From: G963691835 sp963691835
GTDB lineage: Bacteria; Pseudomonadota; Alphaproteobacteria; Thalassobaculales; Thalassobaculaceae
Assembly (NCBI GenBank): GCA_963691835.1
Contig: OY829383.1
Span: 4,092,001 to 4,156,000, forward strand
Length of the DNA stretch: 64,000 bases
Direction of reading: 5' to 3'
Each line of letters opens with the position of its first letter. The stretch's first letter is position 1. Shown here piece after piece: positions 15,051-22,605 of this stretch. The notes under the pieces were generated by a model. It made no database searches. It saw only the letters and a program-made list of their open reading frames with translations, and had not been told where the DNA came from. The position numbers and the translations under genes are program-made.

Positions 15051-15484
15051 TGCAATACACAACAGAAGCCCTCGTAGAAATCCTGTCAAACCACGCATTG
15101 TGGCTGAAGGGTGAAGGCGGCGAGCGCGCCATCCTGTACGACGCCGACCTGCGCGGCGCTGACTTGACCGACGCCAACCTGGCCCGCGCCAACCTGGCCC
15201 GCGCCAACCTGTCCGGCGCCGACCTGTCCGGCGCCGACCTGCATGGCGCCGACCTGCGCTGCGCCAACCTGATCGGCGCCGACCTGCGCCGCGCCAAACT
15301 TGTCGTTGCCGACCTGACCGACGCCAACCTGACCGGCGCCGACCTGCGCCGCGCCAACCTGGTCGTTGCCGACCTGACCGACGCCAACCTGACCGGCGCC
15401 GAACTGTCCCACGCCTACCTGACCGGCGCCATTCTCCCCGAAGGCTTCACGCCGCCTGAAACCCCCGAGACGGAGGCGGTCTGA
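15050..15484 (+). CDS. Pentapeptide-repeat protein 3 (144 aa)
   Basis: ATG at 15050 overlaps the previous stop by 1 nt. The cap MQYTTEALVEILSNHALWL is identical in protein 4, and the first 47 nt of the two genes match exactly, showing recent duplication. About 21 pentapeptides follow, then the tail ILPEGFTPPETPETEAV. A 60-bp unit at 15281-15340 is repeated at 15341-15400 with two mismatches. Like protein 2, it lacks the C-terminal domain. Confidence 0.85.
   Translation: MQYTTEALVEILSNHALWLKGEGGERAILYDADLRGADLTDANLARANLARANLSGADLSGADLHGADLRCANLIGADLRRAKLVVADLTDANLTGADLRRANLVVADLTDANLTGAELSHAYLTGAILPEGFTPPETPETEAV
15281..15400 (+). repeat. 60-bp tandem duplication in pentapeptide gene 3
   Basis: 15281-15340 and 15341-15400 are identical except for two positions. 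The unit equals four pentapeptides, so the frame and coil register are kept. Confidence 0.9.
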
Positions 15485-16044
15485 TGCAATACACAACAGA
15501 AGCCCTCGTAGAAATCCTGTCAAACCACGCCTTGTGGCTTACGGACAGCAATCAAGGCGAACGCGCCGACCTGTCTGGTGCCGACCTGACCCGCGCCTAC
15601 CTGGCCGTCGCCGACCTGACCCGCGCCTACCTGGCCAACGCCGACCTGACCCGCGCCAACCTGTACGACACCGACCTGTCCGACGCCAACCTGACCTGCG
15701 CCGACCTGTCCGGCGCCAAGCTGACCGGCGCTAACCTGTCCTACGCCGACCTGAGCTACGCCGACCTGATCGGCGCCGACCTGCGCAGCGCCGACCTGAC
15801 CGGCGCCGACCTGACCCGCGCCACCGGCGTTGTCGATCTCGGCTGCCCGGATGGCTGGCGTGCAGTCGGCTGGTGGAAAGATGGCGAGCCGTGGGTACGC
15901 GTGGGGTGCCGGACAATGAGCCTGGACGAAGGTCGTGCGTACTGGGCCGACAAGCCCGAGCGCCGCGAGGTGGTGGCTGCCCTCGACTACTTCGAGGCGG
16001 TGGCAAAGATCCGCGCCGGAACCGACAAGGCGGAGGCGGCGTGA
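15484..16044 (+). CDS. Pentapeptide-repeat protein 4 with C-terminal domain (186 aa)
   Basis: ATG at 15484 overlaps the previous stop by 1 nt. The cap equals that of protein 3. About 17 pentapeptides are followed by the same C-terminal domain as protein 1 (GVVDLGCPDGWRAVGWW..., ALDYFEAVAKIRAG). It thus looks like a chimera of protein-3-like 5' and protein-1-like 3' sequences. The last pentapeptide gene of the operon. Confidence 0.85.
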   Translation: MQYTTEALVEILSNHALWLTDSNQGERADLSGADLTRAYLAVADLTRAYLANADLTRANLYDTDLSDANLTCADLSGAKLTGANLSYADLSYADLIGADLRSADLTGADLTRATGVVDLGCPDGWRAVGWWKDGEPWVRVGCRTMSLDEGRAYWADKPERREVVAALDYFEAVAKIRAGTDKAEAA

Positions 16045-16163
16045 TGACCCGCGAGTTCCTCGCCACGCTGGTCTGCGACCTTATCGGCCTGCTCTGCATT
16101 TTCCTGTGCGTGCCGACCCTCGTCATCCTCGCATTTGTAGCCTTGGGAGTACCGACGCGATGA
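16044..16163 (+). CDS. 39-aa small membrane protein
   Basis: ATG at 16044 overlaps the stop of pentapeptide gene 4 (TGATG), and its own stop overlaps the exonuclease start by ATGA. The product is one hydrophobic helix (about residues 9-34, with LLCIFLCVPTLVILAFVALG) between short polar ends. Function is unknown. Confidence 0.55.
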   Translation: MTREFLATLVCDLIGLLCIFLCVPTLVILAFVALGVPTR

Positions 16164-16918
16164 CCAACCCCTTCGAAACCCACGGCATCCGGCACTTGTC
16201 GGCGTCAAGCATCAACAAGTTCGTCGGCTCGCCCGCTGCGTGGTGTCTGTCGTACCTCTTGAAAGAGCGCGAGCCGACCAATGCGGCAATGGCCCGCGGC
16301 TCGGCGATTGAGGCGGGCATTGCGGACGCTCTGTTTAAGCAAGCGGAAGACCTGGAGCGGGCGCAGAAAATCGCCCTCGCCTCTTTCGACCGCGAAATGG
16401 CGCTGTCCGCTGAGGCAACCGAGAAAAAGGTGAAAGAGCGAGCGACGATCGCTGACAGTGTCGTGCATGGCGTTGCCGCACTTCGCCGCTTTGGAATGCC
16501 CGACAAGCCCGAAGGCCGCCAGCACAAGATTGAGGTGGACGTCGGCGTGGAAGTGCCTTGCATAGGGTATCTCGACTTCAAGTATCCCGGCGACATTGTC
16601 GACACGAAGTCGACCGCGCGCATCCCGTCGCAGATCAGCGACACGCACGCCAGACAAGGCGCGATCTACCAGCACGCGCACGGCAACCATGCGGTCCATT
16701 TCGCATATGTGAGCTCAAAGCGTGCGGCGGTCTTGCCCCTCGAGGACAGCGCCAAGCACTTCGCTTCTGTGTGCCATATCGCGCAGACAATGCGCCGGTT
16801 TCTGGCGTTGAGCGACGACCCGCGCGAACTCTGCCAATTGGTCGCGCCGGACTACTCAAGTTTCTACTTCTCGTCTCCGAACACCCGTGCGGCCGCGTCG
16901 CGCGTGTTCGGCTACTGA
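16160..16918 (+). CDS. PD-(D/E)XK exonuclease (RecB/Cas4-like)
   Basis: The true start is the ATG at 16160, overlapping the previous stop by ATGA; the open frame extends further upstream without a credible start. The 252-aa protein has LSASSINKFVGSPAAW, a typical N-terminal box of the PF12705/Cas4-like family. Next come ARGSAIEAGI, GYLDFKYPGD and IVDTKST (the D-x-K catalytic motif), then a helical Gln/Tyr box (RQGAIYQHAH). It is probably a phage recombination exonuclease. The next gene may encode its ssDNA-binding partner. Confidence 0.8.
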   Translation: MTNPFETHGIRHLSASSINKFVGSPAAWCLSYLLKEREPTNAAMARGSAIEAGIADALFKQAEDLERAQKIALASFDREMALSAEATEKKVKERATIADSVVHGVAALRRFGMPDKPEGRQHKIEVDVGVEVPCIGYLDFKYPGDIVDTKSTARIPSQISDTHARQGAIYQHAHGNHAVHFAYVSSKRAAVLPLEDSAKHFASVCHIAQTMRRFLALSDDPRELCQLVAPDYSSFYFSSPNTRAAASRVFGY

Positions 16919-16942
16919 CACCAGCGGCGACAGGAAAAGAAA

Positions 16943-17737
16943 ATGGCACTCAGTCAGTATCAACAAGGTGATCCGTCTGCTTCGGGCGATTTTGCCAAGC
17001 GCATCGAGTACAACGCCAAAGCTGGCCGCGTGTATCGCGTCGACCGGGTCGAGACCGCCGCCGGGTTTGAGAATGTCAAAACTGAGATTCCGATGCCCTT
17101 CGGCGTGGCTTTCGATTTTGAGGGCGTCGACGTGGGTTGGGCGCATTTCGCGCCGGGCACCGCGCCAAACCTGCAATTCGTCAAGTTGAGTGACGTTATG
17201 GCGGACAAGACTGCCTACCCCGCTCAACCGTCGCCGCAACACTCCGAAGGCTTCCGGGTGCGCATCTGGAACTCCGAGGCGCTCGGGGATGAGCCGCGTG
17301 AGTTTTCCAGTACCGCCCGGTCGGTGCGTGCGCAGCTTGACACGCTGCACACGCAATGGACCGTCGACAAAGACGCGCACCCCGGCAAAGTGCCGTGGGT
17401 CGTATTCACCGGCGTCAATGCCGAGACCAACAAGCACGGCACCAACTATGCGCCGATCCTTCAAATCACAGAATGGGTAGACGCGGCTGTATTCCCTGCC
17501 GTCGCCGCTACCCCGGCAACCGCCCCGGCGCCCGCAGCGCCGGCACCCGCCCCAACGCAGACGCCGGGACCGGCACCGGCGGCGGTTGCCCCAACCCCTC
17601 CGACGCCGCCTGTTGTGGCTGCGCCACCAGCCGCGGCACCGGTGCCCCCTGCCCCGTCAGCGGCACCCATGCCGCCGTCGCATCCGGCGGCGTCTAACCC
17701 TGCTGCCCCTGAGTTTGGCCCACCGGCGGGTGCGTAA
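16943..17737 (+). CDS. Probable ssDNA-binding/recombination partner with Pro/Ala tail (264 aa)
   Basis: Residues 1-180 look globular and beta-rich (GRVYRVDRVE, MPFGVAFDFEGVDVGWAHF, PWVVFTGVNAET). Residues 185-264 are an Ala/Pro-rich disordered tail. Such an architecture plus position 24 nt after a phage exonuclease suggests an SSB-like or annealing protein. I do not recognise a domain signature, so the role is inference from context. Confidence 0.55.
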   Translation: MALSQYQQGDPSASGDFAKRIEYNAKAGRVYRVDRVETAAGFENVKTEIPMPFGVAFDFEGVDVGWAHFAPGTAPNLQFVKLSDVMADKTAYPAQPSPQHSEGFRVRIWNSEALGDEPREFSSTARSVRAQLDTLHTQWTVDKDAHPGKVPWVVFTGVNAETNKHGTNYAPILQITEWVDAAVFPAVAATPATAPAPAAPAPAPTQTPGPAPAAVAPTPPTPPVVAAPPAAAPVPPAPSAAPMPPSHPAASNPAAPEFGPPAGA

Positions 17738-17738
17738 C

Positions 17739-17981
17739 GTGGACTTGTCCGCCGCACCCGTCCGTCTTCCCGGGGACTTGAGACCATATCTCGACCCCCG
17801 GGAAGATCCGGCCCGCATCGCGCGGGAGAACGATCTGCGGATGATCCGCACGCAACTATGGGCACTGTGCGCGCTTTGCGCTCGGTCGCCGGAGCCGGAA
17901 ATGCGCGAGATGGTCGGCGCGTTGAAAGACGTGTGGCTTGATTATGGCGCGGGCGCCTTGGCCGGCGTGTACGAGGATTGA
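17739..17981 (+). CDS. Small phage protein of unknown function (80 aa)
   Basis: GTG at 17739 follows the previous stop by 1 nt; a second GTG at 17730 is possible. The product contains LRPYLDPREDPARIARENDLRM reduced to a charged first half and a helical second half with two Cys (LCALCARS). No family recognised. It is colinear with the recombination genes. Confidence 0.45.
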   Translation: MDLSAAPVRLPGDLRPYLDPREDPARIARENDLRMIRTQLWALCALCARSPEPEMREMVGALKDVWLDYGAGALAGVYED

Positions 17982-18033
17982 CGGGGTCCGCAACCCCGTC
18001 GCCAAAAACCTGAAGCACAACCGGCCGTCGGTT

Positions 18034-18171
18034 GTGCCCTCCCACCGCGGGAGACGTGAAGTATTCGAGCGGTGCCCAAGATGCGGCGCGCCTTGTGATT
18101 CACCGCCTTACGCGGATCAGACGCCGGACGGCCTGGTCTGTGAGTGTGGGCGCAGGTTTGAAGGAGAGTGA
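18034..18171 (+). CDS. Zinc-ribbon-like mini-protein (about 45 aa)
   Basis: The frame ending at 18171 encodes FERCPRCGAPC and VCECGRRF, a C-x2-C / C-x-C zinc-ribbon pattern. The start is uncertain: GTG at 18034 is the nearest acceptable codon, without a clear ribosome site. An upstream ATT or ATG in the same open frame would lengthen it to up to 77 aa. Confidence 0.4.
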   Translation: MPSHRGRREVFERCPRCGAPCDSPPYADQTPDGLVCECGRRFEGE

Positions 18172-18174
18172 GAG

Positions 18175-18288
18175 ATGGCAATTCATATGATTGAGGACTA
18201 TGCGCAAGCGTGGGGCACGAAATCTGGCAGCGTTGCCGACCCGAATTCAAGGTCCGGTGTGGTCGTGTTTACGGAGACAGAACTGTGA
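18175..18288 (+). CDS. 37-aa phage mini-ORF
   Basis: ATG at 18175 is preceded by a good GGAGAG ribosome site, and its stop overlaps the next gene's GTG. The short product (MAIHMIEDYAQAWG...) has no motif. Coupling is the main support. Confidence 0.4.
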   Translation: MAIHMIEDYAQAWGTKSGSVADPNSRSGVVVFTETEL

Positions 18289-18644
18289 TCGACAAAAACG
18301 CACTCATCAGAGCGACCCACGGCGCACTGACGCCTCACCAGTCGCCGCACGCTGGCGTGCTCAGTCCGCGCTACGTCCCGACGAAACAGGAACTGACCGC
18401 GCACGCCATCCGGCATCACGTGCGGCTAGAGATTCCTTTGCGGGACATGCATGGCGGTCCGTTTGACCCGGTGCAGTACAACCGGGTGGCCGACGATCTA
18501 GAAGACTTGGCGCGTTCTCTTCGCGAAGTGGCGGGGGACTATGAGCGGGGACTTGTCGGACGCTTGCGGAAAGTGATGACAGCGGCCGCTCATTTCAACA
18601 GTCTTTGGCGCGGTGGAAGTGGATGTGGGCGGGGGACTAAGTAA
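18285..18644 (+). CDS. Last rightward prophage gene, unknown function (119 aa)
   Basis: GTG at 18285 overlaps the stop of the 37-aa ORF by GTGA. The C-terminal half is helical and charged (VADDLEDLARSLREVAGDYE) and ends in a basic Gly-rich tail. It is the last gene of phage style on the right. The next gene is of host type on the opposite strand, so a prophage end probably lies in 18645-18714. Confidence 0.5.
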   Translation: MIDKNALIRATHGALTPHQSPHAGVLSPRYVPTKQELTAHAIRHHVRLEIPLRDMHGGPFDPVQYNRVADDLEDLARSLREVAGDYERGLVGRLRKVMTAAAHFNSLWRGGSGCGRGTK

Positions 18645-18714
18645 ATGCTTGACGCAAACAGAAGGATTGACAATAATACAGTAATAGATGTTGGGGGTTC
18701 TGCTTGGTCTTCTA

Positions 18715-19209
18715 CTAATATATATTATGCGATTGACTGTTACGTGGATCTGGGCGTCGCTCATAGACGTGAGTATGTCCCTCCGCCTCAACCGGAATAA
18801 AGCCGAGGCTCTCCCAGAATGCGGGTCCTTTCGGTGTCGCGGCATTCACCTTTATCAGGGCGCCGGATTGTGAAGCACACCGAATCAGATCAGCCACCAT
18901 CAGCCTGCCCATACCAGATCGTCGATGACCGGGTCGGACGTAGAACCGTCTCATCCGCATGGTGGCACGGTCATATGGGTCGATTGTCAGCCCGCCAACT
19001 CCAGCAAGTCTGTTCGTGGACCGTACTATCAGGAGCCTCTCACTCGCCTTGTCGAACCGGCATACGTTTTCGCGCCAGTCATCAACCAGACGCTCAATGA
19101 ATCTGAAGCCTTCTTGGAGCGCATCGGCTTGCAGGTCTGAGAAGTCTGTTGGCAGATCATCAATCACGTCATGAAGGCTGACGGCATCAGGCTTAGTCAT
19201 CATTTCCAA
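18715..19209 (-). CDS. GNAT-family N-acetyltransferase
   Basis: The 164-aa protein has the acetyl-CoA-binding signature RRFYVRPGHRRSGMGRLMV followed by PKGPAFWESLGFIPVE, the GNAT C-terminal beta-bulge region. The substrate is unknown. It stands alone between the phage end and the chemoreceptor. Its last residues (PRNSQSHNIY) look atypical, and the DNA there is AT-rich. Confidence 0.85.
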   Translation of the reverse strand: MEMMTKPDAVSLHDVIDDLPTDFSDLQADALQEGFRFIERLVDDWRENVCRFDKASERLLIVRSTNRLAGVGGLTIDPYDRATMRMRRFYVRPGHRRSGMGRLMVADLIRCASQSGALIKVNAATPKGPAFWESLGFIPVEAEGHTHVYERRPDPRNSQSHNIY

Positions 19210-19496
19210 CCAAGAAAGTCGCCTATACTCGAAACGAGACTGATAAATCTATCTTGGAGTGCATGATCTTAAACTGTGCCTGGCAGAACAGGCCACGGCA
19301 AGACCGGCTTTCGGAACCCTTGGCGCGTTGTAGGCAGAGATGCACCTTTAGCCGATCTCTGCAGGGATTTCTCCGGCGTCCCGACTAATTCAATCGAGAC
19401 GAGCGTGAGCCGCTTAGGCGGCCAGAAAGCCAAAGTTCATCGAAGCGGTGGCGATCACCTGATCTCTACGCCATCGAATATACTTCGATACAAATG
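19210..19496. other. Intergenic region without supported gene
   Basis: A plus-strand 73-codon open frame exists (19276-19497) but lacks a ribosome site and recognisable sequence. 19291-19320 resembles 7681-7710 in the prophage (about 25 of 29 positions). Nothing else is seen. Confidence 0.5.
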
Positions 19497-19540
19497 ACGG
19501 GCCGGACTCTCAGGAAGGAGGTTCCTGAATGTCCGGCCGT
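19497..19540 (-). terminator. Two-part hairpin after the chemoreceptor gene
   Basis: ACGG(G)CCGGAC pairs with GTCCGGCCGT (one bulge), and inside it TCAGGAA pairs with TTCCTGA around a GGAGG loop. It lies 11 nt beyond the chemoreceptor stop. The T-run is weak. Confidence 0.65.
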
Positions 19541-19551
19541 CGTTCCGTCAA

Positions 19552-21009
19552 TCAACTCGCGCGGACGGTATTGAGGAAATCCGCGACTTTCTCATTCAGG
19601 TTTGCGGCTTGAGAACTCAACGAATCCAAGGCTCCGACAACACTGTTCGCCGCATTGTCCGCTCTCACGGCCACATGGCCCATACGGGTCATGCGTTGGG
19701 TAACCTGTTCCACATCATCCGCCGCGTAGACAGCGCTTTGGCTGATCTCACGGGTGGCAGCATCCTGCTGTTCAATTGCCGCGGTCACACTGGTGATCCG
19801 CTCCTCGATCTCGGTAATGTGACCGTTGACGTCCGTGATTGAGTTCACCGCCTTCGATGTCCAACCTTGAACATCCTCAATGGTATCGGCGATCTTGTTG
19901 GTGGCTTCCTGGGTCTGGTTGGCGAGAGACTTCACTTCGTTGGCAACCACCGCAAACCCTTTGCCCGCCTCACCCACTCTCGCGGATTCGATCGTCGCGT
20001 TCAGCGCCAACAGGTTGGTTTGTTCCGCGATTTCCTGAATCATCGTGACGATGGCGCCGATGTTGCCCACCGCATCTTCCAAAGCTTGGATTTCATTGTG
20101 AGCTTCCCGGACTTTTCCGGTCGCGGACGAAACTGTTTTCGTCACCTCCGTGCTTTGGACGGCAATATCCTGGATAGACGCCCGCAACTCGTCTGATGCC
20201 GTTGCGACGGTTTGCACATTGCTGTTGGAACGATCTGCAGCCGTGGAGACTTGCTCCGCCTCGCCACGAGTCTCATCGGACACCGATAGCATTTCCTGCC
20301 CGTCCTTCTGCAGCTCGTCGATCTGATCGACAACCTCGGTAAGAATGACGGCGGCCTCGGCTTCGAATGTTGCGGCAAGCTTGTCCATGGCTTCGGCTTT
20401 CTCGATCGCCGCCCTCTCCTCAGCCTCCTGTTGTGAGAGGCGCGCTTGCTCGGCCAGCAGCTGTGCTTCGTTCGCCATGGTTACGGATTCATCCGACTTC
20501 TCGAATGCCTGGACCATCCGACGGGTCAACCACATCAACGTGATCGCCTCCACGATGAGGATCGCGGCGTGGAGCAACACGCGGGCCAGTGACATACCGT
20601 CCGGGAACACCGCTGCGGGGAGGAAGAAGTTGAGGGTCAAGTGGTGTACGGCAACTGTTAGCGTCGCAAGTAATATGACGCGCCAGTCACACAGGACGGC
20701 GAGCATGGCGAGTGTCGCGAAGAAGTACATATGCATGTCAATCTGCCACGCGTGCCCAGTCATATCCTGAACAATGATGGCAGGCATGCAGATGACAGAC
20801 ACGGCCAGCACGTATCGCGTGGCCTCACACTCTTTCCAAGCAAACCAAGCTGCGTATGCGGCGCCAACGGCCAATGCCGTCAATCCGCCTTGGACCAATA
20901 GATTTGCATTGACCCAGAAGGTCAGCAGCAAAACCAGAGGTATGTGAAGCGCAAGAAAACCTAGAAGGAACTTTGCTCCGCCGGTCCGAAGGCTCGCTAG
21001 TTCTGTCAT
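19552..21009 (-). CDS. Methyl-accepting chemotaxis protein, multi-pass sensor
   Basis: The 485-aa chemoreceptor has a hydrophobic N-terminal region of about six membrane helices within residues 12-162. No large periplasmic ligand domain is seen. A coiled coil and the cytoplasmic signalling hairpin follow. The tip is at about 325-366 (EIAEQTNLLALNATIESARV, then GEAGKGFAVVANEVKSLANQ). The tip has IESAR where IEAAR is usual. A good AGGAG ribosome site precedes the ATG. The membrane-embedded sensor resembles multi-TM alphaproteobacterial receptors. Confidence 0.92.
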   Translation of the reverse strand: MTELASLRTGGAKFLLGFLALHIPLVLLLTFWVNANLLVQGGLTALAVGAAYAAWFAWKECEATRYVLAVSVICMPAIIVQDMTGHAWQIDMHMYFFATLAMLAVLCDWRVILLATLTVAVHHLTLNFFLPAAVFPDGMSLARVLLHAAILIVEAITLMWLTRRMVQAFEKSDESVTMANEAQLLAEQARLSQQEAEERAAIEKAEAMDKLAATFEAEAAVILTEVVDQIDELQKDGQEMLSVSDETRGEAEQVSTAADRSNSNVQTVATASDELRASIQDIAVQSTEVTKTVSSATGKVREAHNEIQALEDAVGNIGAIVTMIQEIAEQTNLLALNATIESARVGEAGKGFAVVANEVKSLANQTQEATNKIADTIEDVQGWTSKAVNSITDVNGHITEIEERITSVTAAIEQQDAATREISQSAVYAADDVEQVTQRMTRMGHVAVRADNAANSVVGALDSLSSQAANLNEKVADFLNTVRAS

Positions 21010-21374
21010 GACAGTGCTCCTTTGTTGGAGGTCGCTAAAGAGTTGCGCGGTAACTCACCGGCCCCGCGTCTATGTCTCGTTGATGGCTCAACGTGCCAAG
21101 GCTGATTGAAAGACGTGCGTCCCGTAGGATTGGCGGAGATTGGTTGGAAACAGCTGCCGAGCCGTACCGGATCCATGATCAACCAAGCACCGGGGAGCCT
21201 GATCTCGGAGCTTTCCTTTGGACCGCCAAAATCAGCGATGACGAGGTTGTCCCAAAGGCCGATCCGGACGAGGCGAGCGTTCCCCAATCGGAGAGACTCC
21301 AAAACGTCGATGAACGGTGTTCCAGGTGCGAATAGAACCGCAAACTGCCTTGCTTCTGACGGCGCTTTCACCAT
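21006..21374 (-). CDS. Hypothetical protein coupled to the chemoreceptor (122 aa)
   Basis: The N-terminal 70 residues look like a real alpha/beta segment (FAVLFAPGTPFIDVLESLRL, LVRIGLWDNLVIADFGG, RLPGAWLIMDPV). The C-terminal 45 residues are polar and irregular. The stop overlaps the chemoreceptor ATG by ATGA. The receptor also has its own ribosome site. It could be a small accessory or a gene with a damaged 3' half. Confidence 0.45.
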   Translation of the reverse strand: MVKAPSEARQFAVLFAPGTPFIDVLESLRLGNARLVRIGLWDNLVIADFGGPKESSEIRLPGAWLIMDPVRLGSCFQPISANPTGRTSFNQPWHVEPSTRHRRGAGELPRNSLATSNKGALS

Positions 21375-21446
21375 CGCTGCCGCAGACCAAGTGTCGTGCC
21401 GATGAGCAAGATCAGCGCAGGGACCAAGGCCCTAACACCGCGAAAC

Positions 21447-21875
21447 TCAGGTTCTGGCTTGGACATGAGCTGCTACTTCAGTCGGGAGCCCGAAGAAACC
21501 GAAGGACGCAATACAGCCGACACACTCGGTCATACGCTCTTTCTTCAGAACGAAGTCAGCGCCAGAAACATGGGCTGCTCGAAGGAAATACGAAAGGTCG
21601 CCCGCTGCGCGATGTTTATAGAAACGAGGACCGCTGGTTAACGAGATCACCTTTGTTCTTGGAGAGTTGCTCTTAACTCTGCGGATGAATTCCAAACCAT
21701 CCATATGGTCCAGGAATATCTCTGTCACGACGACGTCCAAGTCGTTGTTATCCAAGATCGCAACCGCCTCGTCAGTGGTTCTCGCGCACCTGATCGCGTC
21801 GCAATGCGGCGAAATCAGTTCCGTGAGTGCTGAAGCATCTTCTTGGTTTGGATCGACAATCAGGACTTGGCCCAC
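21447..21875 (-). CDS. Stand-alone receiver domain with Glu at the phospho-site
   Basis: The CheY-like fold is recognisable: VLIVDPNQED, then DLDVVVTEIFLDHMDGLEF, VISLTSG, ADFVLKK. At the phosphoacceptor position, where DLVLLDIMLPGMDG-type proteins have Asp, this protein has Glu (VTE). The first acidic pair is DP instead of DD, while the switch Thr/Ser and Lys are kept. About 12 extra residues sit between beta4 and beta5. It may be a pseudo-receiver locked in an active-like state. Located among chemotaxis and two-component genes. Confidence 0.75.
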   Translation of the reverse strand: MGQVLIVDPNQEDASALTELISPHCDAIRCARTTDEAVAILDNNDLDVVVTEIFLDHMDGLEFIRRVKSNSPRTKVISLTSGPRFYKHRAAGDLSYFLRAAHVSGADFVLKKERMTECVGCIASFGFFGLPTEVAAHVQART

Positions 21876-22008
21876 GAGCGCCCCTCCGGAGGTCCCCAGT
21901 ACAACTCTTCTGGTCCATTCGCCGTAACGATGCGAATTGGTTGGTTAAGCCGCCCACGCGGTCATTAACCAAGACGGAGTGTCTCCTTTGTCTTAACTAG
22001 AAGATATT

Positions 22009-22024
22009 CGTAAGAGTCCTTACG
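22009..22024. promoter_or_regulatory. Perfect CGTAAG/CTTACG inverted repeat
   Basis: CGTAAG-AGTC-CTTACG lies in the AT-rich gap (21876-22134) upstream of the pseudo-receiver gene. It could be an operator for that gene. No regulator is assigned. Confidence 0.35.
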
Positions 22025-22134
22025 TGAAATCACTTATATCAATATCGATAGGGGTTTCGTTTAGGATTTATTTACAAGTTAGGAATCCTGGATGAACCGC
22101 AGTTGCTCCGCGGTCCGTCAACGGGCGTTGGGGC

Positions 22135-22572
22135 TTAAGCGAAAATCTGTTTCAGAAGGTCCATCAGACGGGGAATATCGACCGGTTTTTCGAGGACGGC
22201 GGTCGCCCCAGCATCAATAAGTTCCTTGGTGGGCTGCTTGCGCGCGCTTATGACAATCACGGCAACCCCTTTGCCTCGAACGGCGTCCAGGACATGTCTG
22301 CCACTTTGCCCGGGCAGGTTCATGTCCAAGAGCATGCATCTAGGCGTCAGTATGTCAGCTGCCAAGAACGATTCTGCGTCCTCAAACAGCATTGTCTCAA
22401 AGCCTGAAGCTCGCAGCAGGATGTCCAAAGACGCTCTAACGCCATCATCGTCTTCCACGATGACGACAGCGTTCTCGAGGTTGGTGCGATCAACGCCCGC
22501 GTGAACCATCAAACCAGTGTCCGCAGATGCAACGGTAAACTCCTGTGCAACACAAGGGTTTACCTCAGTCAA
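22135..22572 (-). CDS. Single-domain response regulator
   Basis: The receiver has VVIVEDDDGVRASLDILL, phosphoacceptor Asp in CMLLDMNLPGQSG, then VIVISAR and AVLEKPVD. There is no output domain. About 33 residues precede the receiver; a later start at the Met of MVHAGVDRTN is possible. It sits 33 nt after the FixJ-like gene, so it may be a phosphate sink or second target of the same kinase. Confidence 0.85.
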   Translation of the reverse strand: MTEVNPCVAQEFTVASADTGLMVHAGVDRTNLENAVVIVEDDDGVRASLDILLRASGFETMLFEDAESFLAADILTPRCMLLDMNLPGQSGRHVLDAVRGKGVAVIVISARKQPTKELIDAGATAVLEKPVDIPRLMDLLKQIFA

Positions 22573-22605
22573 ACACGAGCGGAAATTGGTAGTACTACGT
22601 ATTGA

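Noticed and set aside
15935..16160. N-terminal extension of the exonuclease ORF
   Set aside because: It lies inside pentapeptide gene 4 in another frame. The ATG at 16160 has ATGA coupling and the family's natural N-terminus.
18640..18730. Attachment site in the AT-rich gap at the prophage end
   Set aside because: No matching repeat can be seen because the other prophage end is outside the window.
19276..19497. 73-codon plus-strand ORF between GNAT and chemoreceptor
   Set aside because: No ribosome site, no recognisable sequence, and it ends in the terminator hairpin.
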